From: Caenibius sp964466155
GTDB lineage: Bacteria > Pseudomonadota > Alphaproteobacteria > Sphingomonadales > Sphingomonadaceae
Assembly (NCBI GenBank): GCA_964466155.1
Contig: CAYXMY010000001.1
Location: 3,003-67,002, forward strand
Reading direction: 5' to 3'
Length of the DNA stretch: 64,000 nucleotides
Below are positions 8,199-16,380 of this stretch, one piece after another. The notes under the pieces are model-generated. The model was not told the origin of the DNA and did no database searches. It worked only from the letters and a program-made list of their open reading frames with translations. How positions within the stretch are numbered: the first letter of the stretch is position 1; each line of letters opens with the position of its first letter. The translations under genes and the position numbers were made by a program.

Positions 8199-9386
8199 CT
8201 ATTTCAGCGGCAGACCGAGCCCGCGCCGGGCGATGATGTTCTTCTGCACTTCGGAAGTGCCGCCGCCGATCGTGTCGAGCGGAGTGGTCTGGTAGAAATG
8301 TTCCCACACCCCATTGTCCACCGCATGATCGGCCCCTTGGCGCAAGAGCCCGGCGGGGCCGAGATGGTCGAGCACGAAATCGGTGATGACCTGCCCCAGC
8401 CGCGTGGCGAAGACCTTGTACATCGCCGCTTCCACCGCAGGCACCTGTCCTTTGGCTGCGGCATCGACCACCCGCCGTTGCAGCATCTTGGCGGTTTCCA
8501 CTTCCGCCCCCAATCGCCCGACCTGCCGCCGCACGCCGATATCGTCGGCCAGCGGCGCACCGTTGCGATCCGTCGTGCGCAGCGCTTCCAGCGCCCGCTC
8601 GAACTTCTGCAGCAGCGGGTTGATCGTGTAGAAGGTGAAGCGTTCGAAATCGAGCGCTTCGCAGACATAGGTCCAGCCCTTGTTCAATTCGCCGACCAGC
8701 GTTTCCGGGCCGATGCGGACATTGTCGAAGAACACTTCGTTGGTGTGGTGGTAGCCCATGGTCACGATCGGACGCACCGTCAGCCCCGGATGATCCATGC
8801 CGATCAGAAACACGCTGATCCCTTTGTGCTTGGGCGCATCGGGATCGGTACGCGCGGCGACCCAGTACCATTCCGCAAAGTTGGCCGACGTGGTCCAGAC
8901 TTTCTGCCCGTTGAGCACCCAGCCATCCCCGTCGCGTTCCGCCTTCAGTTTCAGGCTGGCCAGATCGGACCCGGAACCGGGCTCCGAATAGCCCAGCGCG
9001 AATTCCACTTCGGCATCGAGGATCAGCGGCAGGAAGCGCCGCTTCATGTCTTCCGAGCCGTGGCGGATGATCGTCTTGCCGATGCAGCCCACGCCCTTGC
9101 CGATCAGCGGCGCGCCGCGCAGCGCCAGTTCCTCGTTCAACAGGTATTCGAAAATGCCGGGAACGTCCTGCCCGCCATACTCCTTCGGCCAGGACATGCC
9201 GAGATAGCCCTTGCCCGCCATGCGCTTGCAGAACGCCCGCCGTTCCGGGCTGTTGGCGAGCTGCGAATGGGCATCGCGGTCCGGCGCCATGAATTCCGTC
9301 GCGTCCGGATGCTGCGCCTGTGCATCGAGGAAAGCGCGCACGCCAGCGGCGAATTGCTGCTCTTCAGCGGTCAGTTTAAAATCCAT
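8199..9386 (-). CDS. Acyl-CoA dehydrogenase
   Basis: The product has 395 residues with the normal N-terminal, middle beta and C-terminal helical domains. Motifs include ALGYSEPGSGSDLASL (flavin/substrate binding), WTTSANFAEW and the C-terminal TIGGGTSEVQKNIIARR. The medium-chain type glutamate in YEGT is replaced here by Gly (GGGTSE), so the base must come from another position or from a partner subunit. The ATG lies 8 nt after the stop of the oxidoreductase gene, with AGGA overlapping that stop. It should oxidise the acyl-CoA that the 2-oxoacid oxidoreductase produces, introducing a double bond for the MaoC pair downstream. Confidence 0.85.
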   Translation of the reverse strand: MDFKLTAEEQQFAAGVRAFLDAQAQHPDATEFMAPDRDAHSQLANSPERRAFCKRMAGKGYLGMSWPKEYGGQDVPGIFEYLLNEELALRGAPLIGKGVGCIGKTIIRHGSEDMKRRFLPLILDAEVEFALGYSEPGSGSDLASLKLKAERDGDGWVLNGQKVWTTSANFAEWYWVAARTDPDAPKHKGISVFLIGMDHPGLTVRPIVTMGYHHTNEVFFDNVRIGPETLVGELNKGWTYVCEALDFERFTFYTINPLLQKFERALEALRTTDRNGAPLADDIGVRRQVGRLGAEVETAKMLQRRVVDAAAKGQVPAVEAAMYKVFATRLGQVITDFVLDHLGPAGLLRQGADHAVDNGVWEHFYQTTPLDTIGGGTSEVQKNIIARRGLGLPLK

Positions 9387-9394
9387 GATGCGTC

Positions 9395-12300
9395 CTATGC
9401 CGTCTCGAGTTCGGCCACAGCGTCGGCCACTTCCTTGCGGACCTGTTCCAGCTTGGTTTCCTTGACCACGCCGTAGCCTTTCACCCCTTCGTAAGCGGCG
9501 GCGATGGCGGCCAGTTGGGGGAGATTGTCCGGCGTGGCCCGGGCCAGCAACCGTTCCACCAGCGCTTCGTATTCGCTGCCCAGCGCGCGTTCCATTCGGC
9601 GGTGGGCATTGCGCCCGAACAGGTCGAACGCGGTGCCGCGCAGCCCCTGCATCCCCGCCAGCGCGCGATAGAGATGCAGCACCCACGGGCCGAATTCACG
9701 CTTACGCTCCCGCCCGTCAGGCCCGCGCCGCGAAATCAGCGGCGGGGCGAGATTGAAGCGCAGCTTCACATCGCCTTCGAACGTCTCCGCCAGCCGCCGC
9801 TGCAAGGAACCGTCGCTGAACAGGCGGGCGACTTCGTATTCGTCCTTGTAATAGAGCGCTTTGGCATAGCCGCGCGCCACCGCTGGGGTCAGGCAATCCG
9901 CCGTTCCGGTCAGCGCACGCTCCGCCTCTGCAACGCGGCCGACAAGCGCACGATAGCGCTCTGCCAGCGGTGCGCCATCGAATGCGGCCAGCAGCCCGGC
10001 CCAATCGTCCACTAGCTGCTTGGGCGTGCGCCGTTCGGCAGGCTGATCGCCCCCCGCTATCCACCGCGCAGGCGCATCGGCATCGACGGCGGCAATCCGG
10101 CCAAGCTGGAACGCGGTGAGATTCAGCGTCACCGCCGCGCCGTTCAGCCGGATCGCCGTTTGCAGCGCATCCAGCGATAGCGGGATCAGCCCCTTCTGCC
10201 AGGCATAGCCGACCATCAGCATGTTCGCGCCGATGGCATCGCCCAGTTGGGACACCGCAATCGCCGTCGCATCGATCCCGGACAGCGCGCTTTCGCCCGC
10301 CTTCGCCGCGATCACATCGGCCAGCTTGCCAGCGCTGAAATCAAGATCGGGATTGGTGGCGAAAGCCGATGTCGGCGCGACGAAGCGGTTGAACACCACG
10401 TGCGTGCGGCCCCGCGCCATCTTGGAGAGACTTTCCGCCGAGGCGGCCACCACCAGATCGCAGCCCAGTACCACATCGGCGCGGCCTTCGGGGATGCGCG
10501 GCACGTGTCCGGTGGATTCCCCGCGCGTCAGCCGCACATGGCTCGTCACCGGGCCGTTGCGCTGGGCAAGGCCGGAAAGGTCGAGCACCGTCACCCCCAG
10601 CCCGTCGATATGCGCCGCCATGCCGAGGATCGCCCCGATGGTGACCACGCCATTGCCGCCGATCCCGGCCACCACCGTGCTGTGCATGCCGGTGATTTCG
10701 GGAAGTTGCGGCAGGGGCAGATCCACCCCGCCGATGATCGCGTCGAGCTTGCCCGGCTGCGCCTTGCGCGGCGTGCCGCCTTCGACGGTAACGAAGCTGG
10801 GGCACAACCCTTTGACACAACTGAAATCCTTGTTGCAGACCGACTGATTGATCCGCCGCTTGCGCCCGAAAGTGGTTTCTTCCGGTTCGATCGCCACGCA
10901 GTTCGACTGGATGCCGCAATCGCCGCAGCCTTCGCAGACATCGGCATGGATGAACATGCGCTTGTCGACATCGGGCACTTTGCCACGCTTGCGCAGGCGG
11001 CGGCGCTCGGTGGCGCAGGCCTGATCGTAGATGATCGCGGTGACGCCCTGCACTTCGCGCATCGTCTGCTGTACCCGATCCAGCGTATCACGATGATGGA
11101 AGGTCACCCCCGGCGGGAAATCCTTGGGATCGTGGCGCGCGGGATCGTCCGCCACCACCGCGATTTTCTTCACCCCTTCGGCATGCAATTGCCCCGCGAC
11201 ATGCGGCGCGGAGATGCTGCCATCGAAGGATTCGCCTTCGATGGGCTGGCCGCCCGTCATCGCAATCGCACCGTTGAGCAGGATCTTGTACGTGATGTTG
11301 ACGCCAGCCGTGACACAGGCGCGGATCGCCAGCAGGCCGGAATGGAAATAGGTGCCATCGCCCAGATTCTGGAAGATGTGATCCATTTCCATGAACGGCG
11401 CCTGCCCGATCCACGCGGCCCCTTCCCCACCCATGTGATAGATCGTGATCGTGTGCCGGTCGGGCAGCCAGGTGGCGAGGCCGTGGCAGCCGATCCCGCC
11501 CATCGCCACCGAACCATCAGGCACGCGGGTGGAGGTGTTGTGCGGGCACCCGGCGCAGAAGCTCGGCATGCGTACCAGCCCGGCGGCTGCGGCGGTCACT
11601 TCGGCGGCGGCTACGTCCGGTTCGTTGGTGGCAAGCATGCGCTGCAAGTCTTCGCCCGGATTGTGTGCCAGCAGGCGGCTGCGCAACGCCTGCATCACGC
11701 TGGCCGGGGCCAGTTCGCCCACTTGCGACAGCAGCGGCGCGCCAGACAGGTCCCGCTTGCCGGTCAGGGCCGGGCGGCGATCCGCAGGCAGGTTGTAGAG
11801 GATATGGGCAAGCTGCTCCTCGATGACCGGGCGTTTTTCCTCGATCACCAGCAACTCGTCGCAGCCTTCGGCGAAAGCCTTGATCCCTTCGGGCTCCAGC
11901 GGCCAGCTCATCCCCACCTTGTAGAGCGCGATCCCCGCCGCTTCGGCCCGCGCGGTATCGAGCCCCAGCGCATCGAGCGCTTCCAGCGTGTCGAGCGTCG
12001 CCTTGCCGGTGGTGACGATGCCCAGCCGCCGCTGTCCACGCCCGCCCAGCACTTGCCGGTCGATCCCGTTGGCACGGGCGAAAGCCTTCACCGCTTCCAG
12101 CCGGTGATCCATCTGCTTGGCTTCGGCCACGATCGGCATCACGCCAAGCTGGATATTCAGCCCGCCGGGCGGCAGCGCATAGTCTTCGGGCAGGCGAAAC
12201 CGCAGCCGCTCCGGCGCAACATCGACGCGGGAGGAGGATTCGATCGTATCCGTGATGCATTTGAACCCGACCCACGCGCCCGAATAGCGCGACATGGCGA

Positions 12301-12850
12301 AACCGGCGAGCCCGAGATCGAGATAATCCTGCACATGCGCGGGATTGAACACCGGCATGCCGAAATGGATCAGCGCATGATCGCTCTGATGCGCGACGGT
12401 GGAGGAACGCGCGGCGTGATCGTCCCCACACAGCACCAGCACCCCGCCGTTCTTCGCCGCACCGGCAAAGCTGCCGTGCTTGAGCGGATCGCCCGAACGG
12501 TCCACCCCCGGCCCCTTGCCGTACCACATGGCGAAAACGCCATCGTGCTTCGCCTTGCCGATCAGCCCGGTCTGCTGTGTGCCCCATACGGCGGTGGCGG
12601 CCAGATCCTCGTTCACGCCCGGCTGGAAATGGATGGCATGCTGATCGAGAAATTCCCGCGCCTGCCACAGGGCGAGATCGTAAATGCCCAGCGGCGAACC
12701 GCGATAGCCGGAGATGAAACCCGCCGTGTTCAGCCCGGCTTCCCGATCCCGCATGGCCTGCATGATCGGCAGGCGCACCAGCGCCTGATTGCCGGTGAGG
12801 TACACATGGCCGCTGGTAGCGCGATATTTATCGTCGAGGCTGACCGTCAT
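9395..12850 (-). CDS. Giant indolepyruvate:ferredoxin oxidoreductase-type 2-oxoacid oxidoreductase (EdcC/OecC-like)
   Basis: The product has 1151 residues on one chain. It starts with a pyrimidine-binding oxidoreductase domain, then a thiamine-pyrophosphate domain with CAGCPHNTST (about 433) and a GDGTYFHS-type cofactor loop. A cysteine-rich ferredoxin segment (CEGCGDCGIQSNC and CNKDFSCVKGLC, about 640-680) follows. Last is a gamma-type domain with GIGGNGVVTIG (about 730) and a C-terminal extension. Such enzymes oxidatively decarboxylate 2-oxoacids to acyl-CoA and reduce ferredoxin. In estrogen 4,5-seco degradation, EdcC/OecC does this on the meta-cleavage product. Here it follows a ring-cleaving dioxygenase and a VOC protein (ATGA overlap) and precedes an acyl-CoA dehydrogenase, the same logic. 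The exact substrate is inferred from context. Confidence 0.88.
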   Translation of the reverse strand: MTVSLDDKYRATSGHVYLTGNQALVRLPIMQAMRDREAGLNTAGFISGYRGSPLGIYDLALWQAREFLDQHAIHFQPGVNEDLAATAVWGTQQTGLIGKAKHDGVFAMWYGKGPGVDRSGDPLKHGSFAGAAKNGGVLVLCGDDHAARSSTVAHQSDHALIHFGMPVFNPAHVQDYLDLGLAGFAMSRYSGAWVGFKCITDTIESSSRVDVAPERLRFRLPEDYALPPGGLNIQLGVMPIVAEAKQMDHRLEAVKAFARANGIDRQVLGGRGQRRLGIVTTGKATLDTLEALDALGLDTARAEAAGIALYKVGMSWPLEPEGIKAFAEGCDELLVIEEKRPVIEEQLAHILYNLPADRRPALTGKRDLSGAPLLSQVGELAPASVMQALRSRLLAHNPGEDLQRMLATNEPDVAAAEVTAAAAGLVRMPSFCAGCPHNTSTRVPDGSVAMGGIGCHGLATWLPDRHTITIYHMGGEGAAWIGQAPFMEMDHIFQNLGDGTYFHSGLLAIRACVTAGVNITYKILLNGAIAMTGGQPIEGESFDGSISAPHVAGQLHAEGVKKIAVVADDPARHDPKDFPPGVTFHHRDTLDRVQQTMREVQGVTAIIYDQACATERRRLRKRGKVPDVDKRMFIHADVCEGCGDCGIQSNCVAIEPEETTFGRKRRINQSVCNKDFSCVKGLCPSFVTVEGGTPRKAQPGKLDAIIGGVDLPLPQLPEITGMHSTVVAGIGGNGVVTIGAILGMAAHIDGLGVTVLDLSGLAQRNGPVTSHVRLTRGESTGHVPRIPEGRADVVLGCDLVVAASAESLSKMARGRTHVVFNRFVAPTSAFATNPDLDFSAGKLADVIAAKAGESALSGIDATAIAVSQLGDAIGANMLMVGYAWQKGLIPLSLDALQTAIRLNGAAVTLNLTAFQLGRIAAVDADAPARWIAGGDQPAERRTPKQLVDDWAGLLAAFDGAPLAERYRALVGRVAEAERALTGTADCLTPAVARGYAKALYYKDEYEVARLFSDGSLQRRLAETFEGDVKLRFNLAPPLISRRGPDGRERKREFGPWVLHLYRALAGMQGLRGTAFDLFGRNAHRRMERALGSEYEALVERLLARATPDNLPQLAAIAAAYEGVKGYGVVKETKLEQVRKEVADAVAELETA

Positions 12851-13254
12851 GCCGCGGCCGTTTCCATCAGTTCGACTGTGACGCCCTGCCCATCCTGAAT
12901 CTGCGCGGCGCGCACGCCGGGGCGCACATCGCGCGGCGGCACCGGAATGGGGAAACCCGCAACACGCGCCGCATCGACCACCGCATCGAGATTGGTGACC
13001 GCCAGCGTCAGATAGCGCAGGCCGGTTTCGGCATCGAACGCGCCGCTATCCGCCTTGCGCGCCACCTGTGCATCGGGGATGCACAACCGCAGGATCGCGT
13101 TGCCGACCTGCAGCCGCACGATGGTCATTCCCGGAAAGCTCACTTCGCCCTCAACCGGAAAGCCGAGCAACCCATTCCAGAACGCCAAGGCCCCATCGCG
13201 ATCGTTGGTGACGATCCCGACATCGATATGCGGCTGTGCCAGTTGCGCGGCCAT
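12847..13254 (-). CDS. Small VOC-superfamily (glyoxalase-fold) protein
   Basis: The product has 135 residues with one beta-alpha-beta-beta-beta type VOC domain (IDVGIVTNDRDGALAFW at the N-terminus, GVTVELME at the end). The ATG overlaps the stop of the dioxygenase gene (TAATG), and its own TGA overlaps the ATG of the oxidoreductase gene, so it is made in step with both. The ending VELME offers a metal-ligand Glu, and a His in HIDVG could be another. It is not a full extradiol dioxygenase, which needs two such domains. It might isomerise or epimerise a CoA ester or ring-cleavage product; this is inference from its position between the two enzymes. Confidence 0.7.
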   Translation of the reverse strand: MAAQLAQPHIDVGIVTNDRDGALAFWNGLLGFPVEGEVSFPGMTIVRLQVGNAILRLCIPDAQVARKADSGAFDAETGLRYLTLAVTNLDAVVDAARVAGFPIPVPPRDVRPGVRAAQIQDGQGVTVELMETAAA

Positions 13255-14189
13255 TATGCTCTCCGTCCCGTTTCTTCGATGCTTTCGGCGGTGAGGCCAT
13301 GGTGCCCCCAAATATCGCCCGGCCCGCGATATTTCGGCGTCCAGTCCGGCCCAACCTGAATCGCGCCCCAGCCGATCTCGACTTCCACGCCCGAAGGCGA
13401 TTCGACGTAGAACGACACGATCCGGTCGTTCGAATGGCGGCCGAGCGAAGCGGTGATCCTGCACCCTGCCGCGATCACGCGGTCATAGGCCTGCCCCACC
13501 ATGTCGAGATCGCTCGCCTCGAACATGATGTGATGCACGCCGTTGATCGGCGCGACTTTCATCAGCCCCACCGTGTGATGGCGCCGGTTGATGTGGAAGA
13601 AATTGACCGTCTGATCCGGCCCGACATGATAATAATCGGTCAGCCGGAAACCGAGCACACGGGTATAGAAATCGCAATTCGCCTCATAATTCGCCGCGAA
13701 CAGGTTGATGTGCCCCATGCCCATCGCCCCGGTGAGGAACGTCATGCCGCGTGCATTGCGGTAATCGTTCGTCACCAGCGGGCCGTAGAACAGTTCGATC
13801 GCGTTGCCCGCCGGGTCCTGCGTGAAGCCGATGCCGGTCACCGCGCGGGCGGTGCATTCCTCCGCACTCCCGCACCGTGCGGGGAAACCGGCCGCTTCCA
13901 GTTCCGCCAGGGCCGCATCCAGTTCGAACGGCCCGCGCACTTCCAGCCCCATGTAGCGCAGCCCCGGCGCGCCCGCTGCGGGATGGATGCCCAGCCGCCA
14001 AGACCAGTCATCGATTCGGAAAAAAGCCGAGCCATCGGCCAAGCGGCCATCGTCACCCGCACCGGGGACATAGGCTTCCATACCCGGCGCCCGGCCAAGG
14101 TCGACCCCCAGAATATCGCGCCCGAAGGCGATCCACGCCTCCACATCGGGCACATTGAGGCCGACATACCCCAGACCGAGAATTTGCAT
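13254..14189 (-). CDS. Type I extradiol (catechol) dioxygenase, EdcB/OecB-like
   Basis: The product has 311 residues with two VOC modules as in BphC/HsaC. Iron ligands His160 (GMGHINLF), His220 (GVHHIMFE) and Glu271 (GVEVEIGWG) are present, as are the expected catalytic His205 (RRHHTVG), Asp255 and Tyr261 (HSNDRIVSFY). It should cleave a catechol-type ring next to one hydroxyl using Fe(II) and O2. ATG 14189 was chosen because GGGAG lies ten bases upstream; the longer open frame crosses the divergent promoter region. It heads the leftward operon feeding the 2-oxoacid oxidoreductase, the arrangement expected of a 4-hydroxyestrone 4,5-dioxygenase. A second, HsaC-like dioxygenase lies at 41935-42858. 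Confidence 0.9.
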   Translation of the reverse strand: MQILGLGYVGLNVPDVEAWIAFGRDILGVDLGRAPGMEAYVPGAGDDGRLADGSAFFRIDDWSWRLGIHPAAGAPGLRYMGLEVRGPFELDAALAELEAAGFPARCGSAEECTARAVTGIGFTQDPAGNAIELFYGPLVTNDYRNARGMTFLTGAMGMGHINLFAANYEANCDFYTRVLGFRLTDYYHVGPDQTVNFFHINRRHHTVGLMKVAPINGVHHIMFEASDLDMVGQAYDRVIAAGCRITASLGRHSNDRIVSFYVESPSGVEVEIGWGAIQVGPDWTPKYRGPGDIWGHHGLTAESIEETGRRA

Positions 14190-14351
14190 CGCCTGCTCCC
14201 ATTCGTTATTTATAGATACTATTAGTACCGTTATTTTTGTCAATATGCGCTCGCAAGCAGAGCCGATGCAACGGTAAGACTGGACAAGCCAAAAAGTTAT
14301 GAGTACCGATAGTTTCGTTAATGGCGAAGCCAAAGTGGGAGACGCGAGAGA
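14190..14351. promoter_or_regulatory. Divergent promoter/operator region between ring-cleavage and beta-oxidation operons
   Basis: On the minus strand TTGACA (14238-14243) is followed 16 bases later by TAGTAT, a good -35/-10 pair for the dioxygenase operon. ACTATTAGTAC (14218-14228), overlapping that promoter, and GTACCGATAGT (14303-14313), on the right side, are inverted copies matching at 9 of 11 positions, 85 bp centre to centre (about eight helical turns). The stretch TTGACAAAAAT then AACGGT also resembles the promoter at 44420-44438. A shared repressor is plausible but not shown. Confidence 0.5.
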
Positions 14352-15482
14352 ATGGATCTGAGCCTGTCCGGGGAACAGGAGGCGCTGCAGCGCTCCATCC
14401 GTTCCCTGTGTGAAGATCGGTTCACCACCGCAGCCATGCGGGCCTGCGAGGACGATCCCACGGCCGCATTGGCGATTTACGAAGACCTCTCCGCGCTCGG
14501 CCTTGGCGGCATCCTGATCCGTGAGGAAGCGGGCGGGCTGGGTCTCGGCATGACCGAAATGGTCGTGGCTCAGGCCGAACTCGGCCGGGCACTGGTGCCG
14601 CTGCTGTTCACCGAAAGCACCGTGCTCGCCGCCACTCTGCTCGCGGATAGCGCGGACGAAACGGCGCGAAGCGTTCTTGCCGCACTTGCCATGGGAGAAA
14701 AGCGCGCGACTTGCGCCTGGCAGGAAAGCGGGCGCGTTCCTGTGGATGGACCGCAGGCCGCACGGCTGACCATGACCGATGGCACGGCGCACTTGTCCGG
14801 CGAAAAATGCTTCGTGCCCGAAGTGCGCCTTGCCGACTACATCCTCGTTCATGCGAGCGATGACGCGGGCAGCCCTGCCCTGTGCCTTGTCGAACGCGGG
14901 GCGGGAGGCATGGCCATTTCCGATCAACCCAACATGGCGGATCTCGCCATGGCCAACCTGCGCTTCACCGATACGCCGGTGCTGGCCGTCGCCGCGCATG
15001 GCGATGCGGCCATGGCTGCGTGGGACAAAGCACTGACCGCGATGAAGATCGCCATCGCCGCCCAGGCCATCGGCGGGGCGGAAATAGCGCTCACCATGGC
15101 GCGCGACTATGCCGCCACCCGCCAGCAATTCGGCCAGCCCATCGGCGCGTTCCAGTCTATTGCACACTATCTCGCCGATGCGGCGGTCAATGTCGAAGGG
15201 GCGCGGATGCTGGTCTATCGCGCGGCCTCCGCCGCTGACGATGGCGATCCCGCCCGCACCTGGGCGGACATGGCCAAGATGAAGGCCTGCCAAGTCTATC
15301 GCGACGTTTCCGCGCTTTCCATCCAGATTCACGGCGGCATCGGCTTCACGCTGGAAGCCGATCCGCAACTCTACTTCCGAAGGGCAAAGCATTTGCAACT
15401 GATGTACGGCGATCCGCTCGATCTGCAGGAACGGACGGGCGACGCGCTGATCGCGGGCACGCACAAGGTGCTGGAAGCATGA
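14352..15482 (+). CDS. Acyl-CoA dehydrogenase (second, divergent)
   Basis: The product has 376 residues. It has a helical N-terminal domain, RDYAATRQQFGQPIGAFQ in the C-terminal domain and IQIHGGIGFTLEADPQLYFRRAKH near the end. The canonical catalytic glutamate context (YEGT) is absent; the corresponding area reads LMYGDP. Such subunits occur in heterotetrameric steroid acyl-CoA dehydrogenases, where only one partner keeps the base. The 8199-9386 enzyme across the operon pair is a candidate partner. It is the first gene of a tightly overlapped rightward operon and overlaps the next gene by ATGA. Confidence 0.82.
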   Translation: MDLSLSGEQEALQRSIRSLCEDRFTTAAMRACEDDPTAALAIYEDLSALGLGGILIREEAGGLGLGMTEMVVAQAELGRALVPLLFTESTVLAATLLADSADETARSVLAALAMGEKRATCAWQESGRVPVDGPQAARLTMTDGTAHLSGEKCFVPEVRLADYILVHASDDAGSPALCLVERGAGGMAISDQPNMADLAMANLRFTDTPVLAVAAHGDAAMAAWDKALTAMKIAIAAQAIGGAEIALTMARDYAATRQQFGQPIGAFQSIAHYLADAAVNVEGARMLVYRAASAADDGDPARTWADMAKMKACQVYRDVSALSIQIHGGIGFTLEADPQLYFRRAKHLQLMYGDPLDLQERTGDALIAGTHKVLEA

Positions 15483-16378
15483 GTACGCGCTTGCTCGAAG
15501 GGCGCCCGGCCATCGTCACCGGCGCTGCGGGCGGCATCGGCCGGGGGCATGTCCTCCACCTCGCCGCCGCCGGTGCGCCGGTCGTCATCAACGATATCAA
15601 CGGCGAAGCGGCCGAAGCGCTGGCGCGGGACGTTATCGCGGCCGGGGGGCAGGCGCTCGTTTCCACTCACGATATCGGCACGCGCGAAGGGGCCGAAACC
15701 TTGGTGCAAGCCTGCTGCAAAGCGTTCGGCAGCGTCTGCATCCTCGTCAACAACGCGGGCAACCTGCGCGACAAGACTCTGCTCAAGATGACGGACGACG
15801 ATCTCGACGCGGTGCTGACCGTCCATGTCAAAGGCACGTTTCTGTGCACCCAAGCCGCCGCGCGGGCGATGGTCGAACAGGGCGCGGGTGGCGCGGTGGT
15901 CAACACCACTTCGGGCGGCCATTTCGGCAGCTTCGGCCAGACCGCCTATTCCGCCGCCAAAGGCGCCATCGCTTCGATGACATACACCTGGGCGCTGGAA
16001 CTGGCGCGTTACGGCATCCGCGTGAACGCCATCGGCCCGCTGGGCACCACGGCCATGTCGAAAACCTACCGCGACGCCGATGGCAAGCCGGGGCAGGATT
16101 TCGATCCCACGCTGAACGGCCCCGCCGTGGTTTACCTGTGCAGCGACGAGGCGGCCAACGTTTCGGGCCAGGTCTTCGGCACCGGGGGTGAGCGTCTTTC
16201 CCATATGGTGCAGCCGCATTACGGCAAGACGCTGATCCAGCCCGGCGGGTGGGATGTGGACAGCATCCGCCGCCATTTCCAGACGCAGATGCCCGGCCAG
16301 TTCGGCGCGTTCGGCATCCTCGGCAAGCCTTATCCCTTCCACGGCGGCATCCATCCTCCCGCCGCCAGGGAGGATTGA
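15479..16378 (+). CDS. Short-chain dehydrogenase, 17beta-HSD4/MFE-2-type hydroxyacyl-CoA dehydrogenase
   Basis: The product has 299 residues. It has Rossmann motif TGAAGGIGRGH, NNAGNLRDKTLLKM (the NNAG with LRD stretch seen in multifunctional enzyme type 2 dehydrogenase domains), and active-site YSAAK after a Ser-rich segment. The C-terminal extension after the fold is longer than in FabG. It should oxidise a 3-hydroxyacyl-CoA to the 3-oxoacyl-CoA with NAD. ATG overlaps the preceding stop by 4 nt. The position between dehydrogenase and thiolase genes supports a beta-oxidation role. Confidence 0.82.
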   Translation: MSTRLLEGRPAIVTGAAGGIGRGHVLHLAAAGAPVVINDINGEAAEALARDVIAAGGQALVSTHDIGTREGAETLVQACCKAFGSVCILVNNAGNLRDKTLLKMTDDDLDAVLTVHVKGTFLCTQAAARAMVEQGAGGAVVNTTSGGHFGSFGQTAYSAAKGAIASMTYTWALELARYGIRVNAIGPLGTTAMSKTYRDADGKPGQDFDPTLNGPAVVYLCSDEAANVSGQVFGTGGERLSHMVQPHYGKTLIQPGGWDVDSIRRHFQTQMPGQFGAFGILGKPYPFHGGIHPPAARED

Positions 16379-16380
16379 CG

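Noticed and set aside
10247..12898. 883-residue open frame opposite the 2-oxoacid oxidoreductase gene
   Set aside because: Shadow of a GC-rich gene. The opposite strand has cofactor motifs and Fe-S cysteines in order, and start-stop overlaps with its neighbours.
13254..15464. 736-residue version of the EdcB-like dioxygenase starting at 15464
   Set aside because: The first 425 residues are antisense to the acyl-CoA dehydrogenase gene and cross the divergent promoter; ATG 14189 has a ribosome site and gives the normal family length.
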